64,000 nt of DNA, taken from the NCBI GenBank assembly GCA_023249405.1, contig JAHFCR010000006.1, forward strand, positions 1 to 64,000. The letters run 5' to 3'. The notes under the pieces were generated by a model. That model was given only the letters and a program-made list of their open reading frames with translations. It did no database searches and was not told where the DNA came from. The position numbers and the translations under genes were made by a program. Numbering within the stretch: the stretch's first letter is position 1; the number at the start of each line of letters is the position of its first letter. Shown here piece by piece: positions 8,350 through 15,458 of the stretch. This DNA is from Peptococcaceae bacterium. GTDB taxonomy: Bacteria > Bacillota > DSM-12270 > Thermacetogeniales > Thermacetogeniaceae.

Positions 8350-8949
8350 CTACTGTGAAAAGTGGAGATCGATAGATGCCGGCTTAGACTTGGGAATTTT
8401 TATGGTCAGCGATCCGTTCGCATAGTAAGCGGCGGTTCCGTCGCCACGCACGTCGGACGGCAGCCTGATCTCCCGGTAAAACTCCTCGATCCGGCCATCC
8501 TGCCCGTCTTGCCCGCCAGAAAATCTCATATTCCTCCCCGAAATGATCAGGTTGCCGCCATCCAACCGGATGGATACATCTTCCTTATCTTTAATTCCGG
8601 GTATATAGGAAGTGAGCGTGACCTGGCTACCGGTCTCAGTGATGGTGAATTGCGGTTGCCACCCTCCGGAAGGCGGCCGATGGTTCGATGAGGAATGCTC
8701 CACAACAGCGGCATCAGGTTGGGAGTCCGACTCCTGAGCGCTAAAAAAGCCGGATCCCGGATACCCCTTCATGGCGCTGTCCAGCAACTCTTGATACCAT
8801 TTGGAATTGATGCCCGGGCCGGTGATCATCTTCTGCATCTCCATGGCTTTATCCAACCAGGACTTGTCAAAGTGCCAGCTATGGTCCGCCATCTCTTTCA
8901 TTTTTTTATGCAGTTCCAGGGCGCCATCCAGCCATGCATTGTCTAACAT
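8350..8949 (-). CDS. Hsp20/alpha-crystallin protein with long N-terminal arm, spore-associated
   Basis: A 199-residue protein. The C-terminal ~100 residues are an alpha-crystallin domain: QFTITETGSQVTLTSYIPG, VSIRLDGGNLIISGR, FYREIRLPSDV and ANGSLTIKIPK. The N-terminal ~90 residues are Trp/Lys/Met-rich with repeated LDxAxxLxxK-like segments and lack similarity I can name. The RBS AGGAGG is 7 bp before the ATG. It leads the operon that ends with three GerP-like genes, so a coat-assembly or coat-chaperone role (as for CotM/CotP in Bacillus) is more likely than a heat-shock role. No CIRCE element was seen. Confidence 0.8.
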   Translation of the reverse strand: MLDNAWLDGALELHKKMKEMADHSWHFDKSWLDKAMEMQKMITGPGINSKWYQELLDSAMKGYPGSGFFSAQESDSQPDAAVVEHSSSNHRPPSGGWQPQFTITETGSQVTLTSYIPGIKDKEDVSIRLDGGNLIISGRNMRFSGGQDGQDGRIEEFYREIRLPSDVRGDGTAAYYANGSLTIKIPKSKPASIDLHFSQ

Positions 8950-9078
8950 GGGTTCAACCTCCTAAATTGCCATACCTGCTACCATAATATTATCAGGGCG
9001 GCCAAATGGTGTTCTCAACAATTATGCCGCGCCGGAATAAAGTAGAGTAGGTTGACGACTCGGGCAAGGGAGATCGGC

Positions 9079-9576
9079 ATGCTGGAATGGCTTAGAAAAC
9101 AGGTGGCAAATTTTTTCTCAGGGAAAAGGGATGAGCAGACGGTCAATAATTTTGATCAGTGTTTACTGGAGCTGGCCCAGATTCGCCGGGAGCTGAATCA
9201 GGGCCTGGCCGAAAAAAGCTGGTCAGTCGATAAGATCGTCATCGAACGGCTGCAGACCGACAAGGTCGAGTTGAACTTGGGCGCTATCGACGTCAGAGAC
9301 CTGAGCGGCATGCTCAGCATCGGATTCAATTACGGAGGAAAACTGATCAGAGCAGACTCGAAAGGCAGCGCCAAGACGTCGCAGCAACCCCTGGAAAAAA
9401 AAGACCGTCAGGAAAAGCCGGTTAAACAATCTATCGATCTGGGAAAACCAAAGCCAAAACCTCCGGAAAAAACGCCGGAACACGGGAAGATTGACGAATC
9501 CCGCGTCTCCGGAGAGGCCTCTTCCAAGGCACAGCCGGTTACCGGAACACGCATCCAGATCAGGTTCAAGGGCTAG
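9079..9576 (+). CDS. GerPC-like spore protein with charged tail
   Basis: A 165-residue protein read from ATG 9079 (RBS AAGGGAG six bases upstream). Residues ~45-95 contain VDKIVIERLQTDKVEL followed by DLSGMLSIGFNYGG, which resembles the GerPC pattern (a KI..E.L.. repeat then LxGTLNIGL). The remaining ~70 residues are Lys/Pro-rich and probably disordered. It is divergent from the hsp20-gerP operon and shares a ~130-bp intergenic region with it, so co-regulation in the mother cell is plausible. The similarity is short, so this is a moderate call. Confidence 0.5.
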   Translation: MLEWLRKQVANFFSGKRDEQTVNNFDQCLLELAQIRRELNQGLAEKSWSVDKIVIERLQTDKVELNLGAIDVRDLSGMLSIGFNYGGKLIRADSKGSAKTSQQPLEKKDRQEKPVKQSIDLGKPKPKPPEKTPEHGKIDESRVSGEASSKAQPVTGTRIQIRFKG

Positions 9577-9863
9577 CGTTTCCGGCCCTCTTTTCCGGAG
9601 CGCACCACCTGCACTTTGACGTTGGCCAGCAAAGACGCCATCGCCCCCAGGGCTACCAGCACCGGAGCAAAGACGGTTAGAACACCGCCGACAGCAACCC
9701 CGGCGTTCAGCGGTATCTCCAGCATGACCTCATCATCCTGGTTCCGGATGATCAGCCGCCGGACATTCCCCTCCTGGATCACCTGCTTGACCCACTCCAC
9801 CAGTTCACTGCCCATGATCTGAATCTCTTCAGTCCAGGTACGATCTTCCCTGCGATCACTCAT
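9573..9863 (-). CDS. DUF4342 family small protein
   Basis: A 96-residue protein from ATG 9863. Residues ~14-45 are an amphipathic helix and strand region (GSELVEWVKQVIQEGNVRR, then LIIRNQDDEVMLEIPLNAGV), followed by one membrane helix (GGVLTVFAPVLVALGAMASL) and a short basic tail. This is the DUF4342 layout: a small ubiquitin-associated-like domain with a membrane anchor, of unknown function. The stop overlaps the convergent GerPC-like gene by 4 bp. A GTG nine bases upstream is an alternative start. Confidence 0.75.
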   Translation of the reverse strand: MSDRREDRTWTEEIQIMGSELVEWVKQVIQEGNVRRLIIRNQDDEVMLEIPLNAGVAVGGVLTVFAPVLVALGAMASLLANVKVQVVRSGKEGRKR

Positions 9864-9889
9864 TATCGTCACCCTCTTTCTTCCCCAGC

Positions 9890-10876
9890 TTAGTCGACCA
9901 CCAGCACCCCGGCCCCCCGGATATCGCCGCGCCTCAGGGCTTCCAGCGCTGCATTCGCTTCTTCCAGAGGCCATGGATGCACCTCGGTGCGCACCGGAAC
10001 CTTGGGCGCCAGAGCCAGAAACTCCTCCCCGTCCCTCCTGGTCAGGTTGGCCACCGACCGCACCACCCGCTCCCCCCAGAGAAGTTCGTAGGGGAAGGAT
10101 GGGATATCGCTCATATGAATCCCACCGCAGACCACCGTGCCGCCCTTGCCCACGGCTTTCAGCGCTGCCGGCACCAGTTCGCCTGCCGGAGCGAAGATGA
10201 TGGCGGCGTCCAGCGCTACCGGAGGCGCCTCCAGGGAACCACCAACCCAGTCCGCCCCCATATCGCGAGCAAAACGCTGAGCCGGCACGTCTCCGGGACG
10301 GGTGAAGGCATAGATCCGGCGGCCCTGGTACCGGGCCACCTGCGCGACGATATGGGCTGCAGCGCCAAAACCGTAGATGCCCAGACGTTCTGCCGCCCCC
10401 GTCATCATCAGCGAGCGGTAGCCGATCAGCCCGGCACAGAGCAGGGGCGCCGCCTGCAGGTCGGGATAGTCATCCGGAACCGGAAAACAGAATCGGTGAT
10501 CGGCGACAGTATACTCGGCGAAGCCCCCGTCGATCTGGTATCCGGTGAAACGGGCCTGATCGCAGAGGTTTTCCCGGCCGTTAAGGCAATGCTGACAATG
10601 GTTGCAGGATGAGCCCAACCAGGGCACACCCACCCGCTGTCCGGGCGTCAACCGGCCCACCTGCGCTCCGGCGCTCACCACCGTGCCCACAATCTGGTGG
10701 CCTAGAATGAGCGGGAGTCTGGGCTCTTTCAATTCCCCATCCAGAATGTGCAGGTCGGTGCGGCAGATCCCGCAGGCATGCACACGGATCAGCACCTGGT
10801 CCCCGCCGGGTTCCGGTACCGGCAGGTCAGTCAGGCGCAAAGGCTGGCCCGGAGCATCTAAAACCATCGCACGCAT
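9890..10876 (-). CDS. Zinc-dependent alcohol dehydrogenase
   Basis: A 328-residue medium-chain dehydrogenase. The catalytic zinc region has ACGICRTDLH and GHQIVG (the common GHE is GHQ here). The structural zinc lobe has CNHCQHCLNGRENLC. A Rossmann-type YGFGAAAHIVAQVA binds NAD(P). The start at ATG 10876 is fixed by GGGAGAAG just upstream; the longer reading frame has no homology. The family oxidises or reduces primary alcohols and aldehydes, and the specific substrate is not evident. It lies 53 bp after a small membrane-protein gene in the same direction. Confidence 0.88.
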   Translation of the reverse strand: MRAMVLDAPGQPLRLTDLPVPEPGGDQVLIRVHACGICRTDLHILDGELKEPRLPLILGHQIVGTVVSAGAQVGRLTPGQRVGVPWLGSSCNHCQHCLNGRENLCDQARFTGYQIDGGFAEYTVADHRFCFPVPDDYPDLQAAPLLCAGLIGYRSLMMTGAAERLGIYGFGAAAHIVAQVARYQGRRIYAFTRPGDVPAQRFARDMGADWVGGSLEAPPVALDAAIIFAPAGELVPAALKAVGKGGTVVCGGIHMSDIPSFPYELLWGERVVRSVANLTRRDGEEFLALAPKVPVRTEVHPWPLEEANAALEALRRGDIRGAGVLVVD

Positions 10877-10928
10877 ATTATCTTCTCCCTTCGAAGCAGA
10901 TCGCCAGTGGTTTTTAAAAGCGCCAGGC

Positions 10929-11204
10929 TCATTCATCCTGTTGCCGGTGGCGCATGCGTCCGCTTTCCAACTCACGAACCACCCGCTCCAGATACCACTG
11001 CTCGGAGCGGCCCGGAGCCATGTTTTTCAGCCTGACAATCTGCAGTCGCAGGGCTTCATCAGCCACCTTAGGCGACGCAAAGGTAAGCTTCCGGTACCGC
11101 TGTTTCAACCGCCCCATTTCCTGCCGGCTGCGTAGGCCGATCAGGGCAGGAATGGCCCAGACCGCTGCCACGATCGCCACGATCAGCACGCCCAGGTAGA
11201 ACAT
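10929..11204 (-). CDS. Small single-pass membrane protein, unknown
   Basis: A 91-residue protein with an N-terminal membrane helix (MFYLGVLIVAIVAAVWAIPAL) and a basic, probably helical cytoplasmic part (EMGRLKQRYRKL, LERVVRELESGRMR). I do not recognise the family. It precedes the alcohol dehydrogenase gene on the same strand. The RBS is weak, so the start and even expression are uncertain. Confidence 0.45.
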   Translation of the reverse strand: MFYLGVLIVAIVAAVWAIPALIGLRSRQEMGRLKQRYRKLTFASPKVADEALRLQIVRLKNMAPGRSEQWYLERVVRELESGRMRHRQQDE

Positions 11205-11438
11205 GCCGCAACACCGCCTTCATAACTCTTTATAGTACCATTGTACTACCCATGACCCTGTTTTTGCATCTGGCAAACAAGCGCCCTTTAATATCCTGAA
11301 TTGAAGCCTGTAAAATATAGTGTTAATCTTTATACTGACTAGAAACTTCTATTAGCGTAAAACGGGGTTATCATAATAGCAACGGCAACAAAGAAATGAC
11401 AGATAATATACGCAATAGCAGATAAAGAGGTGCCAATT

Positions 11439-13151
11439 ATGGCCAAGCCCCGGTCGGGCATGATCCGCTTTCTTACCGTGATTAACCTGTTCCTGTCCAT
11501 CTTCTGGGCCTTCTACTCCCTCAAGCTCAAAAAACTCTGGCGTTCGGAAACCTGGTACAAGGAAAGGCAGCGCCAGCTGTTCACCTCCCAGGCCCGGCGC
11601 TTCCGCCTCACCGCTGTAGACCTGGGCGGGCTGATGATCAAACTGGGGCAGTTCTTCAGCACCCGGGTGGACGTCCTGCCCCAGGCAGTCACCAAGGAGT
11701 TGGCCGGGCTGCAGGACGAGGTGGCGCCGGTGGATTTCCGGGAATTGAAGGCGGAAGCCGAGGCGGAATTCGGGAGGCCATTAGAAGAGATCTTTGGGGA
11801 TCTGGATGAGGCGCCTCTGGCTGCCGCCTCCCTGGGGCAGGTGCATTGCGGCCGGCTGCGTGTGCCCGACAAGGGTGTGCCCGGAGAACTCGGTCAGACA
11901 GTAGCGGTCAAGATTCAGCGACCGGGAATCGAGGGCCTGGTGGATACCGACCTGAAGGCGGTACGGCGAGTCATCGACCTGATCAAGATCTTCACCGACT
12001 GGTCGAAATTCGCCGACCTTGACGTCATCTACAGCGAGTTTTCAGATACCGTGCACGAAGAGCTGGATTACATCCACGAGGGCCATAATGCCGAGACCAT
12101 CGCCGCCAACAGCGCCGGTAACCCGGAGGTGATCATCCCCCGGATTTTCTGGGAATATACCACCAGGCGGGTGCTCACCCTGGAGTTCGAACAGGGGCTG
12201 AAAATCACCGATTACTCGGGTCTGGAACAGGCCGGAGTCGACCGGCGCCAACTAGCCCGGAGACTGCTGCAGATCTGCGTCAAACAGATCCTGGCGGACG
12301 GCTTCTTCCACGCCGACCTGCACCCGGGGAATCTGTTCGTGACGCCTGCCGGGAAGATCATCCTGATCGACTTCGGCATGGTGGGTGTGATCTCCAGGCC
12401 GCTGCGGGAAAACCTGGTGCAACTCGCCCAGGCCATGGTGCAACGGGACTTCGATCAGGTAACGACCCTGCTTAAAAAGGTCGGCTTCATACGCCGCGGC
12501 GCAGACGTCGGATTGCTGGTACAGGCGATCGGGGTGTTTATGGAACAATTTTTGGGTAAGGGGGATGACCTGTTCAGCGGCAACCTGGGGGAGATCCTGG
12601 AGAACATGGAGTCCCTGCTATATGAGCAGCCTTTCCAGATTCCCGCCAACTTCACCTTCCTGGGCAAAGCCCTGGGAACAGTCTATGGGCTGTGCGTCGG
12701 CCTCGACCCGACGATCAACTTCCTGGATGAGGCCCGCCCTTATGTGAACGAATTCACCAGGGAGAACGTGAAGCTGTGGGATATTGTCAAGCAGAAAGCC
12801 ACCGCCATCGGTATGTCGCTGATCGAGCTGCCGCCCCTGACGGAACGGGTGCTCCGCAAGGCAGAGCGGGGTGACCTGCAGATCAAGGTATCCCTACAAG
12901 AATTAGAGAATACCATTACCGTCAACACCAGATCCATCAACCGGTTGGCCTGGGTGTTGGCCTTCGGTTTTACCTTGGGCACCTCCGCCTACCTGCTGGT
13001 AAACAACCTGGCCATCGAGGCCCGTTGCGGCTTCGCGGCCAGCGGTGTGCTGTTGCTGGCGATCTTCCTCAGCAGCGGGACCGGGCAGGGACAGCAGCAT
13101 CGGCGCATTCACCGTCATCCGCCGCCCCTGCCCAGGCGCGGAGAAGATTAG
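11439..13151 (+). CDS. ABC1/AarF/UbiB-family atypical kinase
   Basis: A 570-residue protein. It carries the signature LIKLGQFFSTR (KxGQ motif), the Ala-rich loop AAASLGQVH, the lysine motif VAVKIQRPG, the catalytic DLHPGN and LIDFGMVG. Two membrane helices close the protein (~507-550). Family members are membrane-associated ATPases or kinases tied to isoprenoid lipid or quinone metabolism. The start at ATG 11439 is supported by AAAGAGG; an in-frame GTG at 11430 overlaps that RBS. It is monocistronic, ending at a strong bidirectional hairpin. No quinone biosynthesis gene is adjacent. Confidence 0.9.
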   Translation: MAKPRSGMIRFLTVINLFLSIFWAFYSLKLKKLWRSETWYKERQRQLFTSQARRFRLTAVDLGGLMIKLGQFFSTRVDVLPQAVTKELAGLQDEVAPVDFRELKAEAEAEFGRPLEEIFGDLDEAPLAAASLGQVHCGRLRVPDKGVPGELGQTVAVKIQRPGIEGLVDTDLKAVRRVIDLIKIFTDWSKFADLDVIYSEFSDTVHEELDYIHEGHNAETIAANSAGNPEVIIPRIFWEYTTRRVLTLEFEQGLKITDYSGLEQAGVDRRQLARRLLQICVKQILADGFFHADLHPGNLFVTPAGKIILIDFGMVGVISRPLRENLVQLAQAMVQRDFDQVTTLLKKVGFIRRGADVGLLVQAIGVFMEQFLGKGDDLFSGNLGEILENMESLLYEQPFQIPANFTFLGKALGTVYGLCVGLDPTINFLDEARPYVNEFTRENVKLWDIVKQKATAIGMSLIELPPLTERVLRKAERGDLQIKVSLQELENTITVNTRSINRLAWVLAFGFTLGTSAYLLVNNLAIEARCGFAASGVLLLAIFLSSGTGQGQQHRRIHRHPPPLPRRGED

Positions 13152-13190
13152 TTGGCCAGATGCCCCGGATTACCCGGGGCATCTGGCCAA
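13152..13190. terminator. Bidirectional hairpin terminator, 17-bp perfect stem
   Basis: TTGGCCAGATGCCCCGG and CCGGGGCATCTGGCCAA pair perfectly around a 5-nt loop, between the convergent kinase and channel genes. Confidence 0.85.
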
Positions 13191-13208
13191 CTTGCAGAAC
13201 AGTTCACG

Positions 13209-14336
13209 CTAATTGAACAGGGAAGAAAAGATACGGCCCAGGGTTGCGCCCGCCAATAAAAGCCGGGGGCTCTTCCAGGAGGGCCTTAAAAAGACGCTCC
13301 AGTAAAAGGCGCCGACAAAGAAGGCGCCGCCGATGATATTGCCGATCGTGACCGGAATCAGATTCTTGATCAAGAACGACCCCCAATTAAGATTTGCCAG
13401 CGCCGTTGCCACGCCGGCCGGAGTGGTTCCAAGCGCAGGAGCGGCTGCGGCCAATACGGCCGCCTGGCCCTTCAGGAAAATAGCAAAGGGGATGAAATAC
13501 ATATTGGCAATACTATGCTCAAATCCGCAGGCAACGAACGCCGTCACCGGAAAAACTATGGCAAATATCTTGCTTATGCCGTCCTTGGTGGCGCTCGCCA
13601 GCCAGACGGCCAGACAGACCAGCCAATTGCAAAGGATGCCGCGTACCAGGGCCTCGGTCCATGTCAAATTTACCTTGGCATTCGCTGTTAAAATCGCCTT
13701 GACTCCAACCATATCGCCATTAAGCTTCCAAATACCGCTGCCAAAGAAAAGCCAGGCCAATAATATCGAGCCTAAAAAGTTGGCAATATAGACTATGGTC
13801 CAGTTTCTGACCAACTGGCGACCGGTTATCTTCCCCTCCAGCCAGCCCGTAACCATCAGCGTGTTTCCGGTGAACAGCTCCGCTCCGCCGATCACAACGA
13901 GAATCAGGCCCAGAGAGAAGACCATGCCGCTGATCAGCCGTGACATCCCGTCCCCCACAAATTTGGCCAAGTCGTTCGTGACCACAGTCGACAGGGCCCC
14001 GGCAAGGGCAATATAGCAGCCGGCCAGAATTCCCAGCACAAGCAGGGTAAATAACGGCGAAGTGGCCTTTTTTTCAGCAACCCCCACACTGGTTGCAGCC
14101 ACAGTCTTGGGCAGATCGCATGAAGTAGGCGGAGGCGCAGGCACTGCCAGGGGAACGGCTGCGGCGCCAACGTTCATTTCCATAACCGTGCTGCAAGCCT
14201 GGCGTTTTTCAGCAGTGCACCCGATAAGATTCAGTTCTTGGGGCGTCAGTTTTTTGCCAAAAGCAGCTAGCTCACAGAAGTTGACTGGGCCCCCGATGGA
14301 ATCATACTCTTTCCAGTGTGCACACTCTACCCCCAT
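13209..14336 (-). CDS. Formate/nitrite transporter (FNT) with Cys-rich N-terminal extension
   Basis: A 375-residue protein. From residue ~95 it is a standard FNT channel with six membrane helices, GGAELFTGN and the pore-histidine motif GFEHSIANMYFIP. The first ~90 residues are additional: usual members are ~260-290 residues long. The extension contains cysteines near positions 5, 21, 40 and 48 and His7, then a Pro/Ala linker with one more Cys. A four-Cys pattern could bind zinc or an Fe-S cluster, or act as a redox gate. ATG 14336 is chosen because AGAGG is 12 bases upstream; ATGs at 14345/14348 abut that RBS. The substrate may be formate, nitrite or hydrosulfide; context does not decide. Confidence 0.85.
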   Translation of the reverse strand: MGVECAHWKEYDSIGGPVNFCELAAFGKKLTPQELNLIGCTAEKRQACSTVMEMNVGAAAVPLAVPAPPPTSCDLPKTVAATSVGVAEKKATSPLFTLLVLGILAGCYIALAGALSTVVTNDLAKFVGDGMSRLISGMVFSLGLILVVIGGAELFTGNTLMVTGWLEGKITGRQLVRNWTIVYIANFLGSILLAWLFFGSGIWKLNGDMVGVKAILTANAKVNLTWTEALVRGILCNWLVCLAVWLASATKDGISKIFAIVFPVTAFVACGFEHSIANMYFIPFAIFLKGQAAVLAAAAPALGTTPAGVATALANLNWGSFLIKNLIPVTIGNIIGGAFFVGAFYWSVFLRPSWKSPRLLLAGATLGRIFSSLFN

Positions 14337-14481
14337 GTAGATCATCATCCTCTCCGACCCTGAATATCGAATATATTTTATCTATGATGCAATATTGCAA
14401 GTTTCGTGCCAATACCAACTGCACCGGAAGTTCACGCCGCAGACAGTGTTTTCACATTGTCGGGCATCGTTTTATCCAGGA

Positions 14482-14580
14482 GCTAACCGCCGCTAAGACT
14501 CCCGCTTCTTGAAGCGGGAGCGCCGTATCCGGGCTGACGCCCGGCCTGAAAGAAAACGGCACAGGTAAGCGGCGGTTAGC
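14482..14580. repeat. 99-nt nested inverted-repeat element (structured RNA or IS-derived)
   Basis: An outer stem GCTAACCGCCGCT/AGCGGCGGTTAGC (13 bp, perfect) encloses three more stems: CTCCCGCTTC/GAAGCGGGAG (14499-14520), GCCGT/ACGGC (14522-14560) and, inside it, CCGGGC-TGAC-GCCCGG (14529-14544). No coding potential was seen. The architecture fits a structured RNA or a non-autonomous element related to IS200/IS605 ends. The whole 14349-14838 gap otherwise holds a second hairpin at 14616 and GGAATTCC palindromes (14700-14725). Confidence 0.6.
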
Positions 14581-14615
14581 CGGGTACCCTTTGGGTGGGA
14601 TAACATCTTCTAAGA

Positions 14616-14643
14616 TTCAGATGGGGTTAAAACCTCACCTGAA
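14616..14643. repeat. Hairpin repeat copy 1 (TTCAGATGGGG...TCACCTGAA)
   Basis: A 28-nt imperfect palindrome whose arms pair with G-T wobble. A nearly identical 27-nt copy occurs at 29651-29677, differing mainly in the loop. It lies 35 bp after the 99-nt element. Confidence 0.65.
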
Positions 14644-14699
14644 TAAAGAATTTGTTTATCGAGAATACGGAATCCTAGATCTAATTGTTCCGTAAATTT

Positions 14700-14725
14700 G
14701 GAATTCCACATTTGCGGAATTCCGC
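14700..14725. repeat. Tandem GGAATTCC palindromes upstream of hutP
   Basis: GGAATTCC at 14700-14707 and GCGGAATTCCGC at 14714-14725 are perfect palindromes 6 bp apart. ACGGAA and TTCCGT arms lie just upstream. They could be an operator or a hairpin; their role is unknown. Confidence 0.4.
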
Positions 14726-14838
14726 GCAGATTGCTGCGCCCGAATAAGAGAAGCAAAAATCTACGAGCAGGTAAACAGCCCTCCCCGCGGAGAATAATAA
14801 TTTGCAGCTAACATCCAAATAATGTGAGGTGAATCACC

Positions 14839-15270
14839 ATAACTATCGGAAGTACGGCGATCAGGCTGGCGCTGGCGGATAGCGAGTCCCAACCGGACAT
14901 CATCAATAAGGCAAAGGGGCAGGGATACCGGGTGGTGGTCGGCAGGGTGGGTTCCATGGCCGCAGAGAAGATCGTGGCGGCCATCGAGACCGCAGTCGGC
15001 CGGGAGGGCCTGCTGGCAGAGACCTATCGCCACGAGCACTCCCTCTACCACGCCGTGATCGAGGCGATCTACGGCGTATGCCGGGGGCAATTGGAGTTGG
15101 GTAACCTGCTGCGCACGGTCGGCCTCAACTTCGCGGTGGTACGGGGCATCCGCAGCCCAGAGGCGGCTACAGACGGCGAATGGCTGGCAGTAGCTCTGTA
15201 TGGCACTATCGGAGCGCCCAAGAAGGGCTTCGAACACGAGGTGTGCGGCCTGGGGGTGAACCACATCTAA
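14839..15270 (+). CDS. hutP: HutP, histidine-responsive antiterminator, apparent ATA start
   Basis: A 143-residue protein matching HutP along its length: VVVGRVGSMAAEKIVAAIE, HSLYHAVIEA, NLLRTVGLNFAVVRG, VALYGTIGAPKKG and GFEHEVCGLGVNHI at the C-terminus. The histidines that bind metal in Bacillus HutP (HxxxH and the later EHE) are present. HutP plus Mg2+ and histidine binds RNA and disrupts the hut terminator. The reading frame opens after a TGA at 14830 and contains no ATG, GTG or TTG before GTG 14932, which would remove conserved N-terminal sequence. AGGTGA at 14827-14832 lies six bases before ATA 14839, so ATA is the best start unless there is a sequence error. hutH and the predicted attenuator follow. 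Confidence 0.88.
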   Translation: MTIGSTAIRLALADSESQPDIINKAKGQGYRVVVGRVGSMAAEKIVAAIETAVGREGLLAETYRHEHSLYHAVIEAIYGVCRGQLELGNLLRTVGLNFAVVRGIRSPEAATDGEWLAVALYGTIGAPKKGFEHEVCGLGVNHI

Positions 15271-15361
15271 CCCGCCGGGCAGGTGGACTACCGGCCTATT
15301 CAAGCAGCCACTTCCTATAACCGTAAAAGTGTGCTATAAGTGAATAGATAGATCCTACTCA

Positions 15362-15420
15362 TAGGCATCAGTCGCACAGGGAGTAGAGGCGAGCAATCGC
15401 GCTCTGCTTCTTTTGTTTTT
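15362..15420 (+). promoter_or_regulatory. HutP-type attenuator: NAG triplets and terminator before hutH
   Basis: GTAGAGGCGA-GCAA-TCGCGCTCTGC (15383-15407) forms a terminator stem, followed by TTCTTTTGTTTTT. On its 5' side, CAG (15377), TAG (15384) and GAG (15391) are separated by exactly 4 nt, the spacing known for HutP-bound NAG triplets. TAG (15362) and CAG (15369) form another pair. HutP binding would block the terminator when histidine is present. Confidence 0.75.
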
Positions 15421-15458
15421 ACAGGGTTTTATCTGGGGTTTTTAGAGGAGGCAAGACC

